34,894 bases of DNA from Gemmatimonadota bacterium (GTDB lineage: Bacteria > Latescibacterota > UBA2968): positions 1 to 34,894 of the forward strand of contig VXRD01000123.1 of the NCBI GenBank assembly GCA_009838845.1, given 5' to 3'. Of the stretch, positions 7,635 to 16,507 are shown piece after piece. Each line of letters starts with the position of its first letter. Position 1 is the stretch's first letter. The notes below the pieces were generated by a model. The model was not told where the DNA came from, made no database searches, and saw only the letters and a program-made list of their open reading frames with translations. The translations under genes were made by a program, and so were the position numbers.

Positions 7635-8233
7635 TCATAGGCGTAACAGGAGGCATCGGCGCGGGAAAAAGCACCGTATGCGCCGTATTTGAAAAAGCCG
7701 GCGCACGCGTAATCGACGCCGATTCAACAGGTCACGAAGTACTCCGCGATCCGATTGTAATTCGCAACCTGACCGATGTGTTCGGACGAGAGATTCTGGA
7801 TGCCGACGGACAAATCGCACGCCGGGAATTGGGCAAGCGAGCCTTTGCGTCTGACAAAAATCGCGAAAAACTCAACGCCATCGTATGGCAACCGCTTCGG
7901 CAGTTATTGCTGGACAAAATTTATGCGGCTCTGGATCGAGAACCCACACGCCCCGTAGTTGTGGATGCGGCCCTGCTGGTCGAGCGCGGCGATCCCAAAA
8001 AAATCGTCGATGTACTCGTCGTCGTAACAGCCCCCGAAGCATTGCGGATTCAGCGAACAATGACGCGATTGGGCATCTCCAGAGCCGAAGTTATGGCGCG
8101 ACTATCCGCACAGTTGCCCGAGGAAGACAAAGTCTCAGTCGCGGATTTTGTCGTAGTCAATGATAAAACACCCGCCGTGTGTCGCCAGCGCGCGCGGGCT
8201 ATTTGGAACAAATTGCAATGTGAGGAACGATGA
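7631..8233 (+). CDS. coaE: dephospho-CoA kinase
   Basis: A protein of 200 aa. It catalyses the last step of coenzyme A synthesis, phosphorylating the 3'-hydroxyl of dephospho-CoA with ATP. The N-terminus is IIGVTGGIGAGKST, with the P-loop at residues 7-15. It is followed by the family motifs VIDADSTGHEVL, FGREILDADGQIARRELG, and VVVDAALLVERG. The length is normal for CoaE. The frame is open further upstream, but the family begins directly at the P-loop strand. The GTG at 7631 has a GAGAGGAC ribosome binding site and forms a GTGA overlap with the preceding stop, so this start was chosen. Its end overlaps gcvPA by four bases. Confidence 0.93.
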   Translation: MIIGVTGGIGAGKSTVCAVFEKAGARVIDADSTGHEVLRDPIVIRNLTDVFGREILDADGQIARRELGKRAFASDKNREKLNAIVWQPLRQLLLDKIYAALDREPTRPVVVDAALLVERGDPKKIVDVLVVVTAPEALRIQRTMTRLGISRAEVMARLSAQLPEEDKVSVADFVVVNDKTPAVCRQRARAIWNKLQCEER

Positions 8234-9561
8234 ACTACACGCCACATACAGAACGCGATATTCAGCACATGCTCAACGTGATCGGAGTAGCATCCACAGA
8301 TGACCTGTTTGCCCCCGTTCCCGAATCGCTGCGCCTGAACGCGCTCAATTTGCCTCCTGGAATCAGTGAAATGGAAGCGATGGCTTTTGCGCAATCGCTA
8401 ACCGACCGCGGAAGCGAGACACCCCTATCGTTTTTGGGCGGAGGTGCTTACGATCACTTTTCGCCCAGCGTAGTCGATGCCATCATTTCGCGAGGCGAAT
8501 TTTTTACAGCCTACACGCCCTATCAGCCCGAGGTGAGCCAGGGAACCCTTCGGGCTATTTTTGAATTTCAATCCATGATTTGTGAACTGACCAACATGGA
8601 AGTCGCCAATGCGTCCATGTACGACGGCGCTTCTGCACTGGCCGAAGCCGTACTTATGTCAGTCCGTCTGAACAACCGCACGCGCGTCTTATTGCCGCGC
8701 AGCCTGCATCCATTTTACCGCCAGGTAGTGGCGACCTATGTGCGGGGAATAGATCTCGAACTCGTGGATATTCCCTGGTCCGACTTCGGCGCACTGGATA
8801 TCGCCGTTTTGAAGCGCGAATTGAACGACAACACCGCCGCCGTGGTCGTACAAAATCCGAATTTTTTGGGCGTGCTCGAACACCTATCCGAAATTGGCGA
8901 CCTGATCAACAATACCAGAACAGCTTTTATAGCCTGCGTCAACCCCATATCCCTGAGCACAATTCGTCCACCGGGCGACTTCGGCGCCGATATTGTCGTA
9001 GGCGATGGGCAGCCACTGGGCCTGCCCCTGTCTTACGGCGGACCTTATGTCGGCTTTTTTGCGTCGAGGGAGAGCCATGTGCGAAAAATGCCCGGTCGTA
9101 TCTGCGGCCAAACCACCGATGTAGATGGCAAGCGGGGCTTTGTACTGACATTGCAAACGCGCGAACAACACATTCGACGCGAACGCGCCACATCGAACAT
9201 CTGCACAAACCAGACACTCTGTGCAACCGCAGCAACCGTGTACCTATCCTCGGTCGGACCGCAGGGCTTTCGCGAAGTTGGCGAATTGAACTGGCATCAA
9301 AGCCACCGCGCTTTGCAGGCACTGACCGCATTAGACAGTGTGCGCCAGAAATTCTCCGGTCCAATATTCAACGAATTCGTTCTGGAAACAGACCGCAAAG
9401 CATCCGATGTCCTGACGGCTTTGCAACATCGGGGCATTGAAGCCGGCATTGATCTGGGCCGATTTTATCCCGAACTCGAAAATTGTATTCTCACATGTGT
9501 CACAGAAAAACGCACAGACGCCGACATTGAACGCCTGATCGATGCGTGGAGGACATTGTAA
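8230..9561 (+). CDS. gcvPA: glycine dehydrogenase (decarboxylating) subunit 1
   Basis: A protein of 443 aa, the N-terminal half of the split P-protein of the glycine cleavage system. With GcvPB it decarboxylates glycine and passes the aminomethyl group to lipoyl-GcvH. Seen: YTPHTERDIQHMLNVIG at the N-terminus, FLGGGAYDHFSP, FFTAYTPYQPEVSQGTLRAIFEFQ and YDGASALAEA, all typical of GcvPA. It starts in an ATGA overlap with coaE and its stop shares one base with the gcvPB start. No gcvT, gcvH or lpd gene is visible in the window, and no glycine riboswitch-like leader is possible because there is no intergenic space. Confidence 0.96.
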   Translation: MNYTPHTERDIQHMLNVIGVASTDDLFAPVPESLRLNALNLPPGISEMEAMAFAQSLTDRGSETPLSFLGGGAYDHFSPSVVDAIISRGEFFTAYTPYQPEVSQGTLRAIFEFQSMICELTNMEVANASMYDGASALAEAVLMSVRLNNRTRVLLPRSLHPFYRQVVATYVRGIDLELVDIPWSDFGALDIAVLKRELNDNTAAVVVQNPNFLGVLEHLSEIGDLINNTRTAFIACVNPISLSTIRPPGDFGADIVVGDGQPLGLPLSYGGPYVGFFASRESHVRKMPGRICGQTTDVDGKRGFVLTLQTREQHIRRERATSNICTNQTLCATAATVYLSSVGPQGFREVGELNWHQSHRALQALTALDSVRQKFSGPIFNEFVLETDRKASDVLTALQHRGIEAGIDLGRFYPELENCILTCVTEKRTDADIERLIDAWRTL

Positions 9562-11000
9562 TGGATCGCGATATATTGATCTTTGAACGCGGCGCGCCAG
9601 ACAGGCGCTGTGTCGCATTTCCCGCTGCTGTGGATTCCGGAACAGCGATACCCGAAACCATGCGCCGCGACATCCCACCCGGCCTCCCCGAAGTGAGCGA
9701 ACTGGAACTCGTGCGCCACTACACCGCGCTCTCACAGATGAACTTCAGCATCGACACACATTTTTATCCTCTGGGATCCTGCACGATGAAATACAATCCC
9801 AGAGTACATGAGAAAGCTGCGCGTATCCCACAGATCGCGGGATTGCATCCCCTATCGGAAAATGCCCAACCCGCCCTGCAAGTCATCTGGGAAATGGAAC
9901 AAGTGCTCAAAGCCGTCAGCGGAATGGACGGATTCACCTTTCAACCCACAGCCGGAGCGCAGGGCGAATTCGTGGGCATCTCACTGATCGCCGCCTATCA
10001 CAGGGCACAGGGCAACGCAAAAAAAATAGTACTCATCCCCGACTCTGCCCATGGAACAAATCCGGCAACCGCGGCAATCTGCGGATATGCAGTACAGGCA
10101 ATTAAATCAACAGAACGCGGCACAGTCGATGTGGAAGACCTCAAAACGCATTTGACCGAAGACGTAGCCGGTTTGATGTTGACCAACCCCAACACATTTG
10201 GCGTATTTGAAGACGAAATTGAAGACATCGCCGCATTAGTACACGACGTGGGCGGCCTGTTGTATTACGATGGCGCAAACTTAAATGCCTTTCTGGGTCA
10301 ATGCCGGCCCGGCGACATGGGATTTGACGTCGTACACATCAACCTGCACAAAACATTTACCACGCCCCACGGAGGCGGGGGACCCGGCTCTGGTCCAGTA
10401 GGCGTAAAAAAGGCACTCTTGCCCTTCTTGCCCCTGCCCGTAGTCCTGAAAGAAGGGGATACATTCAAACTCGACTTTGACCGCCCGGAATCCATCGGCA
10501 AAGTGAGTTCATTCTACGGCAATTTTGGCATGGTAATACGCGCACTGGTCTATGCCAAAATGCTCGGTGCAGAAGGCATGCGCCGCACCAGTGAAATGGC
10601 CGTCTTGAATGCCAATTATATCGCGGCAAAACTCGACCCCTACTACGACCGCCCCAAAAATGCACAACCCATGCACGAAATGGTATTCTCGGCATCGCGA
10701 CAAAAAAAGGCGAACGGGATCACCGCAACCGACATCGCCAAACGGCTGATCGATTACGGCGTCCATCCGCCCACGATCTACTTTCCCCTGCCCAATGTCG
10801 CGCCCGAAACCATGCTCATCGAACCGACCGAAACCGAAAGCCTCGAACAGGTCAACGACTTTATCGAAGCCATGATTCAAATTGCAAAAGAAGCCGAAGA
10901 AAATCCCGACCTCCTCAGAGAAGCCCCCCACGCAACGCCCGTGCGAAGACTGGACGAAGCAACCGCCGCGCGAAAACCCATCCTGCGCTGGAAATTGTAA
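9561..11000 (+). CDS. gcvPB: glycine dehydrogenase (decarboxylating) subunit 2
   Basis: A protein of 479 aa, the C-terminal half of the split P-protein, which carries pyridoxal phosphate. The motif HINLHKTFTTPHGGGGPG gives the cofactor lysine as Lys264. Upstream are THFYPLGSCTMKYNPR and QPTAGAQGEF, and near the C-terminus HPPTIYFPLPN and MLIEPTETES, all as in the family. The start is the ATG at 9561 with GTGGAGGAC upstream, overlapping the gcvPA stop by one base. An in-frame GTG at 9546 would overlap gcvPA by 16 bases and is less likely. A dioxygenase gene follows 28 bp later and may be on the same transcript. Confidence 0.96.
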   Translation: MDRDILIFERGAPDRRCVAFPAAVDSGTAIPETMRRDIPPGLPEVSELELVRHYTALSQMNFSIDTHFYPLGSCTMKYNPRVHEKAARIPQIAGLHPLSENAQPALQVIWEMEQVLKAVSGMDGFTFQPTAGAQGEFVGISLIAAYHRAQGNAKKIVLIPDSAHGTNPATAAICGYAVQAIKSTERGTVDVEDLKTHLTEDVAGLMLTNPNTFGVFEDEIEDIAALVHDVGGLLYYDGANLNAFLGQCRPGDMGFDVVHINLHKTFTTPHGGGGPGSGPVGVKKALLPFLPLPVVLKEGDTFKLDFDRPESIGKVSSFYGNFGMVIRALVYAKMLGAEGMRRTSEMAVLNANYIAAKLDPYYDRPKNAQPMHEMVFSASRQKKANGITATDIAKRLIDYGVHPPTIYFPLPNVAPETMLIEPTETESLEQVNDFIEAMIQIAKEAEENPDLLREAPHATPVRRLDEATAARKPILRWKL

Positions 11001-11028
11001 AACACCACACCAAAAGACAGGTGCTATC

Positions 11029-11847
11029 ATGTCCTTCCAATTCACAGAAAAACACATCGCCGATTATCATACGCTTGGCTACACCATTTTCCAAGACATC
11101 ATACCCACATCCTTACTCACGGACCTGCGCCGCGTCACTGACAAAGCCAGGGAAATAGCGCGCGAAGTCACTGGTCCCCAGGCGCAGCGCCTCCAGCCCA
11201 TAGCCAAATACGACCTCGACCAGCGCCCCTTCAAAAACTACGGCGCGTTGCCAGAACTCAACGACGCCATCCATCGCGTCCTCACTCCGCAGCACTACCA
11301 CGCCGACCTCGACCGCACCGGCATCCTGCTCGAACCCGCCGAATACCCCTGGTGTACGGATTGGCACCGCGACTGGCGCGATCACATGCCCCGGGAAGTA
11401 TTCGAATCCGAATTCCGCGAAGAATGGCAATGGCAATCATTCCACATCGACTACCAGAACCAGATCAATTGCGCTCTATACGAAGACCCCTCCACCTGGA
11501 TCGTACCCGGCAGCCACTATCGCCAGCGCAACCTCCCCGGCGAAATCGCCGCCAAAAACGCCTATGACCGCGACAAATTCCGCAATCAGAGACCCGTATC
11601 CCACGAACAACAAGAACGCGACTGCCTCGACTACACGCGCAACATGCCCGGTGCTATTCAACTGCGCCTCAACGCGGGCGACTTCGCCCTCTACCGCTCC
11701 AGCGCCTGGCACCTCGGCAATTACGTACCCTACCGCAAACGCGCCACCATCCACGACTTCTGCGGCACACCTGAATATTCCCAACACATGAACGAACGCG
11801 TTGAAAGAAAAGAAACAGCCATCAAACATCTTGCCTCTGCCACCTGA
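11029..11847 (+). CDS. phytanoyl-CoA dioxygenase (PhyH) family protein 1
   Basis: A protein of 272 aa with the double-stranded beta-helix fold of Fe(II)/2-oxoglutarate oxygenases. The iron ligands are visible as His113-x-Asp115 (in DWHRDWRD) and His228 (in SSAWHLGNY). Arg237 or Arg238 (in YRKRATIHDF) should bind 2-oxoglutarate. The N-terminus has the family pattern EKHIADYHTLGYTIFQDII. It should be an active cytoplasmic hydroxylase; the substrate is unknown. It lies 28 bp after gcvPB, so it could be an extension of that operon or the first gene of the dioxygenase run. The open frame reaches back to 10882 inside gcvPB, but the ATG at 11029 has an AGG-type binding site and the natural family N-terminus. 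Confidence 0.85.
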   Translation: MSFQFTEKHIADYHTLGYTIFQDIIPTSLLTDLRRVTDKAREIAREVTGPQAQRLQPIAKYDLDQRPFKNYGALPELNDAIHRVLTPQHYHADLDRTGILLEPAEYPWCTDWHRDWRDHMPREVFESEFREEWQWQSFHIDYQNQINCALYEDPSTWIVPGSHYRQRNLPGEIAAKNAYDRDKFRNQRPVSHEQQERDCLDYTRNMPGAIQLRLNAGDFALYRSSAWHLGNYVPYRKRATIHDFCGTPEYSQHMNERVERKETAIKHLASAT

Positions 11848-11954
11848 ATATTTTCGACATTATGGACACGGTACATAACAGTTGTCTTTGAATTTTACTC
11901 TTCTTAAATTTAGCAATAATTATACAACATACGTTCACTTACAGGAGCCACGTC
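11848..11954 (+). promoter_or_regulatory. AT-rich leader, probable promoter region of the PhyH 2-3-4 run
   Basis: A 107-bp AT-rich gap, unlike the almost gapless neighbours, ending in the ribosome binding site ACAGGAG. A weak promoter can be drawn as TTGTCT (11882-11887), 17 bp, TAAATT (11905-11910), but neither box is strong. It is recorded as the likeliest place for transcription to start; the exact site is uncertain. Confidence 0.3.
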
Positions 11955-12725
11955 ATGCAACTCACACCCGAACAAATACGTGAATTTCACGACCGCGGTT
12001 ACGTCAAAATACCCGGAGCCATATCAAAAGCCATGGTCGATACCGCGCGTCAGGCCGTCAACCACTCCATCGGCACCCTGGGGCCAAATGGCGAAGACAT
12101 GTCCAAACATCGCGCAGCGCAATTCTGTCGCGACTTGAATGGCGCCCCGGTTATCATGAACCTCTTCAACGCCAGCCCGGTCATCTCCATCGCCGAATCG
12201 CTCATGGGAGAAGGCAACTTGCAAAAACCCATCAGAGGTGCGCAAGTCGCCCCGCGCTTCCCCACAGTAATCGGCGAAGTTCCACCCGAACCCCGCGGCC
12301 ATCTCGACGGCATGGGCACCGGCACAAACGGCATGCCAAAAGGCGTGTACCGCCGCGGATTCACCGCCTTCGCCGTCATCTACCTGGCCGACGTACCCGA
12401 ACCCTACAGCGGTAACTTCACCGTCTGGCCAGGCTCTCATCGCTTCTTCGAAAACTACCTCAAACGCGAGGGCCTCGAAACACTCTCCAACGGCACCCCC
12501 CGCGTTGACCTGCCCGAAGGACCGGACATGGTCACCGGCAACGCCGGCGACCTCATCATCGCACACCATCAGATGATCCACACCGGTGGCCCCAATGCCT
12601 CACCTAACATACGCTACGCCGCTATCGCGCGCCTGCGCCACATCGACTGTGACAAAAACGGCAACGAAGGCTTCCAGGACATCTGGCGCGAATTTCCCTG
12701 CGTGCGCGAAGCAGTAGCGGCGTAA
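11955..12725 (+). CDS. phytanoyl-CoA dioxygenase (PhyH) family protein 2
   Basis: A protein of 256 aa. Fe(II)/2-oxoglutarate oxygenase core with His116-x-Asp118 (in GHLDGMG), His209 (in HHQMIHTGG) and Arg220 (in NASPNIRYA), so all metal and co-substrate ligands are present. The N-terminus LTPEQIREFHDRGYVKIPGAI is typical of PhyH proteins. It is closely similar to the next gene over its whole length, with shared segments such as DVPEPYSGNFTVWP and TGNAGDLIIAHHQ, so the two are a tandem duplication. A good ribosome binding site (ACAGGAG) precedes the ATG. The substrate is unknown. Confidence 0.88.
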   Translation: MQLTPEQIREFHDRGYVKIPGAISKAMVDTARQAVNHSIGTLGPNGEDMSKHRAAQFCRDLNGAPVIMNLFNASPVISIAESLMGEGNLQKPIRGAQVAPRFPTVIGEVPPEPRGHLDGMGTGTNGMPKGVYRRGFTAFAVIYLADVPEPYSGNFTVWPGSHRFFENYLKREGLETLSNGTPRVDLPEGPDMVTGNAGDLIIAHHQMIHTGGPNASPNIRYAAIARLRHIDCDKNGNEGFQDIWREFPCVREAVAA

Positions 12726-12751
12726 ACCATCTCACTGGGGGAAATAACACC

Positions 12752-13513
12752 ATGTTAAACCAGGCACAAAAACGCCAATTCGCCGAAGAGGGCTACCTCA
12801 AAATCCCGGGGGCTGTCCCCAAAAACATGATCGAAACGTCACTCCGCGCCGTCAACCATTCCATCGGCAACGTGGGCATTGGCGGCGAAGACCTCTCCAG
12901 ACACCGATCGGGATTCTTTTGCGCCGAACTCCTCGACGCGCCCTTCATCCTCGACATGTACAACAAAACCCCGGTCATGCAAATCGCCGAATCTCTCATG
13001 GGCAAAGGCAATGTCCTCCCCGTTGAACGCGCCAAAACCTATCCGCGTTTTCCCCTCCCCCTCGGACAAGAACCATCGCCACCGCGCGGACATATCGACG
13101 GCATTGGCAGCGGCACCAACGGCACGGCCAAAGGCGATTACAAACGCTCATTCACCGCCTTCGCCGTCGTCTATCTCGTCGATGTACCCGAACCCTACAG
13201 CGGCAACTTCACCGTCTGGCCCCAATCCCATCGCTTCTTTGCCTCCTACTTCACAGAACACGGCCACGAAGTACTCGCCAACGGCATGCCCCGGCCCAAC
13301 CTGCCCAAAGACCCCATAATGATCACCGGCAACGCTGGCGACCTCATCATCGCGCATCATCAGGTCGTTCACGGAGCCTGTCTCAACGCATCACCCAACG
13401 TGCGCCTCGCCACCATCACCCGCCTCAAGCACAAAGACACCGACGAAATCGGCAAAGACGCCTACACGAACATCTGGCGCGAATGGCCCGGTATCCGCGA
13501 CGTCCTATCATAA
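12752..13513 (+). CDS. phytanoyl-CoA dioxygenase (PhyH) family protein 3
   Basis: A protein of 253 aa and tandem paralogue of the preceding gene. The ligands are His114-x-Asp116 (in GHIDGIG), His207 (in HHQVVHGAC) and Arg218 (in NASPNVRLA). It keeps the paralogue-specific segments NHSIG, SLMGxGN, GHxDGxGxGTNG and DVPEPYSGNFTVWP. It differs mainly in the loop around residues 88-112 and in the residues after the distal His (GAC instead of TGG), which could change substrate preference. A ribosome binding site GGGGGAAAT is present, and the gene lies 26 bp after its paralogue. Confidence 0.88.
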   Translation: MLNQAQKRQFAEEGYLKIPGAVPKNMIETSLRAVNHSIGNVGIGGEDLSRHRSGFFCAELLDAPFILDMYNKTPVMQIAESLMGKGNVLPVERAKTYPRFPLPLGQEPSPPRGHIDGIGSGTNGTAKGDYKRSFTAFAVVYLVDVPEPYSGNFTVWPQSHRFFASYFTEHGHEVLANGMPRPNLPKDPIMITGNAGDLIIAHHQVVHGACLNASPNVRLATITRLKHKDTDEIGKDAYTNIWREWPGIRDVLS

Positions 13514-13521
13514 AATTCGCC

Positions 13522-14310
13522 ATGTCCATCACCATCACCGAAGCGCAAAAACAACAATACCGAGACGAGGGCTATTTCATCCTCGAAGCCGTCATACCCG
13601 AGCACCACCTCGAACTCCTGCGCGACGAATGCCAGACCTTCATCGACACCATGCACGCGCGCATGGACGACCAGGGCACGGACACCATCGGCATCAACCA
13701 CCGCAACAAACGCTACTTCGTCTCCAACTGCTTTCGCCAGCAACCCAAACTCCGCACCTTCCTCTTCAGCGACCTCATGGCCGAAATATGCCGCGCCACC
13801 CTTGGCGAAAATGCATACCTCTTCTGGGAACAATACGTCGTCAAAGGCGCGGAAACCGGCATGAAATTCTCCTGGCATCAGGACTCCGGCTATGTCGGTT
13901 ATCCCGACCACAAACCGTACCTCACTTGCTGGTGTGCGCTCGATGACATGAACGAAGAAAACGGCACTGTCCATCTCCTGCCCTATTCGCGCAGCGGCAT
14001 TCGCTCATGGGTGCATCACATCGTCGAAGAAGGCAGCAACGACAAAGTCGGCTACTTTGGCAGCGACCCCGGCCTCATTGCAGAAGTACCCGCAGGCAGC
14101 ATCGTCGCCTTCTCCAGCATCGTCTTCCACAGCAGCAGCACCAACACCACCCCAAAACTGCGCCGCGCGTACCTGGGCCAATACTCCTGCGAACCCATCC
14201 TATCCTCCGACGGCAGCAAACTCTGGGGCAACGCCGAACCCTTCCTCCGCAATGGCAAATCCACAGTCGGTGACCCTCCGCCCGACCTGCTATCGAGACT
14301 GGACGACTAA
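13522..14310 (+). CDS. phytanoyl-CoA dioxygenase (PhyH) family protein 4
   Basis: A protein of 262 aa. The Fe(II) site is His119-x-Asp121 (in SWHQDSGY) and His203 (in IVFHSSST); the 2-oxoglutarate-binding Arg is Arg214 or Arg215 (in TPKLRRAYLGQYS). The middle has LTCWCALDDMNEENGTVHLLP, the conserved strand before the distal His. It is only distantly related to the two genes before it, so it is not part of their recent duplication. It begins 8 bp after the previous stop with no clear ribosome binding site, so translation is probably coupled. The stop codon overlaps the stop of the convergent GWxTD gene by 3 bases. An earlier in-frame GTG at 13483 was rejected because the family N-terminus begins at the ATG. 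Confidence 0.87.
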   Translation: MSITITEAQKQQYRDEGYFILEAVIPEHHLELLRDECQTFIDTMHARMDDQGTDTIGINHRNKRYFVSNCFRQQPKLRTFLFSDLMAEICRATLGENAYLFWEQYVVKGAETGMKFSWHQDSGYVGYPDHKPYLTCWCALDDMNEENGTVHLLPYSRSGIRSWVHHIVEEGSNDKVGYFGSDPGLIAEVPAGSIVAFSSIVFHSSSTNTTPKLRRAYLGQYSCEPILSSDGSKLWGNAEPFLRNGKSTVGDPPPDLLSRLDD

Positions 14311-15632
14311 AACTCCCGCCACCAGTACGGATTGGACATCTCCCCCGGATAAGAGGAATGAACCAACTCGTAAACCCCCGTACCTCGACGATCTCTAAAC
14401 ACAAATTCGTAGCGCCGCGCGGTCTCGTAAAACCAGACCTCAGACGGTTTCTGACCCGCCGCAGAAGTCCGGTAATCAACATCATCGGGCGGCCCATACT
14501 GAATATAAACCCGTCCCCGGTCCGTATCCGATCCCCTTACGCCAGCCCCAAAATGCGTCTCTACATAATGCATACGCATCAAATGCTGCAACAGACGCTC
14601 ATTAGTCGGCGTATCCAGCACATCGTCCAACTGCTTCCAAAACACCTTCAAAAACGCCAGCCTGGCGGGCCAGCTCTCCAGCGCGTCATAAGTCCGCCGC
14701 GTCTTCTCATCGGCGATATACCGGATATCTGCATAATACCCGATCAAATCCCTCTGTACCTGCGTAAGCCCCTCGGGCAAATCTTTTGAAACCAGAAAAA
14801 TGGGCCGTCTCGTCTGAAAATATTGCCGACTACTCCCATCAAACGCCTCCACCTGAAGATCATAAGTCCCCTCCCGCAAACCCTCTGTATCCAGAACCTC
14901 TGCCCTCACACAACTCTCTCCCGGCTTTAAGAATCGCTTGGCCGGATAAGTACGCACAACCTCCTCCTCCGCATCAATCAGACGGTACCCCATAATAAAA
15001 CTCTCTCCCGACGACGACAGATTATACACCTCAAAATAAATCTGCAGCGGCTCTCCGATAACATAATTTCGGGTAATATTCGGCACGACCTTCCAGCCCT
15101 GCTTGACAAACCGATGGACTTCCCCGCTTCGCGCCACATGAGAAGCCAATTGCAAATCGCTAAACACCAGCCCCGCACGACGCTCGTAATCCGGTATCTG
15201 AAGCGGCACAGTACAACGCCCACTCTCCTCCGCGTGGATATCCTTAATCTGCACAATCAGCCGATAAGCACCCGGCTTCAAATCAAAGAAAACAGCATCC
15301 TTAAACGGTGCCCCAATCCCCACATCCAGCTCCGGAACAGCAACCTGCTGAACCCATGTCCGATGCGCCACCCGATTATCCAGCGTATCCAGCACCACAG
15401 CAACCAGAGAAATCTTCCCAACAGACTCACCCGCCTGTTCCCTCAGTTGAAGCTGACTCGCATCCAGCAACAGTGCCGCCTCCTGACGCGTATATCCCTC
15501 AGGACCTCGAAAAGCCGACAAATCGACAAAAAAACGCAGGTTGCCCGTACTCTTCAAAGGCAAATCCTGCGCTCCTATGCCACCCGCCTGCGACCAGATG
15601 AGCAGCACCGCGATACAACGTATCCATCCCAT
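14307..15632 (-). CDS. GWxTD-domain exported protein, variant motif
   Basis: A protein of 441 aa. The signal peptide covers about residues 1-21 (hydrophobic, ending GIGA). The first 280 residues look like beta-sandwich domains. The C-terminal part (about 285-441) matches the GWxTD domain: a helical segment with FWKQLDDVLDTPTNE, then TDRGRVYIQYGPPDDVDYR, EVWFYE and the F-x-F-x-D strand. The naming motif reads GSDTD at 367-371, so the signature Trp is Ser. The domain is common in FCB bacteria and Acidobacteria and has no established function. It is the last gene of a minus-strand operon, 16 bp after a PhyH gene. Its stop codon overlaps the stop of the opposing PhyH gene. Confidence 0.82.
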   Translation of the reverse strand: MGWIRCIAVLLIWSQAGGIGAQDLPLKSTGNLRFFVDLSAFRGPEGYTRQEAALLLDASQLQLREQAGESVGKISLVAVVLDTLDNRVAHRTWVQQVAVPELDVGIGAPFKDAVFFDLKPGAYRLIVQIKDIHAEESGRCTVPLQIPDYERRAGLVFSDLQLASHVARSGEVHRFVKQGWKVVPNITRNYVIGEPLQIYFEVYNLSSSGESFIMGYRLIDAEEEVVRTYPAKRFLKPGESCVRAEVLDTEGLREGTYDLQVEAFDGSSRQYFQTRRPIFLVSKDLPEGLTQVQRDLIGYYADIRYIADEKTRRTYDALESWPARLAFLKVFWKQLDDVLDTPTNERLLQHLMRMHYVETHFGAGVRGSDTDRGRVYIQYGPPDDVDYRTSAAGQKPSEVWFYETARRYEFVFRDRRGTGVYELVHSSYPGEMSNPYWWREF

Positions 15633-15648
15633 AGCATATCTTTCACAA

Positions 15649-16497
15649 TTAAGAAATTAGATGACCAGCCTCCTCCATCAACCGCAGCCAATCCTCATGA
15701 CCGCTTGCCACCCGATCCGGGTCTATCTCACTTCTCGCAACAAAGCCCGGCACCTCCTCGCGCCCGGTCGGCAACCTGTAATCGCTATATCGAATATCCA
15801 GACTCCAGCGAATGTGATCGGACGCATTGGGAAACGAGCGATGTATTGTCTTGTGCTGAATCAACGCGGCACCCCCGGCTGGCAGCACGGACAAAACGCG
15901 ATCGCCCGGCGGCAGCCGATCCTCGGGAATCTCCTTCTCCGAATCCGCCGGATCGTGCGGAATAATACCGTGCTTGTGACTCCCCGCCAAAATCTCCAGA
16001 CAGCCATTCTCCACATCCGTATCCACCAGTGGCACCCAGAAATTGACCATAAACGTCTCCTCCACCTCCGGATCCAGAAATGCGATATCCTGGTGCCACA
16101 ACACCTCTTCCTCACCGGGCATCTTTGCGCGGATATTAAACTGCGGATGCACCAGAATTTCCGGCCCAATAATCGACTCCACCACATTTAGAATAGCCGG
16201 ATGTGTCAGCAAAAAAAACAAACCCGCAGTCTTGTGAACCTTGCCCAAAATATCACCTGCAAAACGCTTATCCGTCCCCAAAGCCTCGCACAAATACGCC
16301 AATCGGCACTCAAAAGGCGCGTCTTCAAAAAGATCCTCCAATTGACCCAGGGCAAAAGCCTCTCTCGCCTTTTGTCCAATCACCGCATCAAACTCATCCA
16401 CAAGCGGCTGATACGCCCCTGGGGGCAAACATTCATCTATCAACAAATACCCTTCATCCTTGTAAAAAGCAACCTGCTCATCAGTCAAACCACCCAT
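15649..16497 (-). CDS. phytanoyl-CoA dioxygenase (PhyH) family protein 5
   Basis: A protein of 282 aa. The iron ligands are His135-x-Asp137 (in LWHQDIAF) and His219 (in KTIHRSFPN), and the 2-oxoglutarate Arg is Arg230 (in SDHIRWSLDIRY). The segment VNFWVPLVDTDVENGCLEILAGSH is the standard core of the family. A clear ribosome binding site (AGGAGAT) lies before the ATG. It is 10 bp downstream of PhyH protein 6 and 16 bp upstream of the GWxTD gene, so the three form one minus-strand operon. Cytoplasmic, presumably active; substrate unknown. Confidence 0.88.
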   Translation of the reverse strand: MGGLTDEQVAFYKDEGYLLIDECLPPGAYQPLVDEFDAVIGQKAREAFALGQLEDLFEDAPFECRLAYLCEALGTDKRFAGDILGKVHKTAGLFFLLTHPAILNVVESIIGPEILVHPQFNIRAKMPGEEEVLWHQDIAFLDPEVEETFMVNFWVPLVDTDVENGCLEILAGSHKHGIIPHDPADSEKEIPEDRLPPGDRVLSVLPAGGAALIQHKTIHRSFPNASDHIRWSLDIRYSDYRLPTGREEVPGFVARSEIDPDRVASGHEDWLRLMEEAGHLIS

Positions 16498-16507
16498 GAT
16501 TTATCTC

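Noticed and set aside
8200-8260. Glycine riboswitch before gcvPA
   Set aside because: gcvPA overlaps coaE by four bases and the operon starts at the peptidase gene, so there is no leader in which to place one.
12024-12581. Long minus-strand open frame of 185 codons opposite PhyH protein 2
   Set aside because: It is a shadow of the plus-strand gene; the residue composition is low-complexity (Val, Gly, Glu, Ala) with no domain, and the plus frame has full catalytic motifs.
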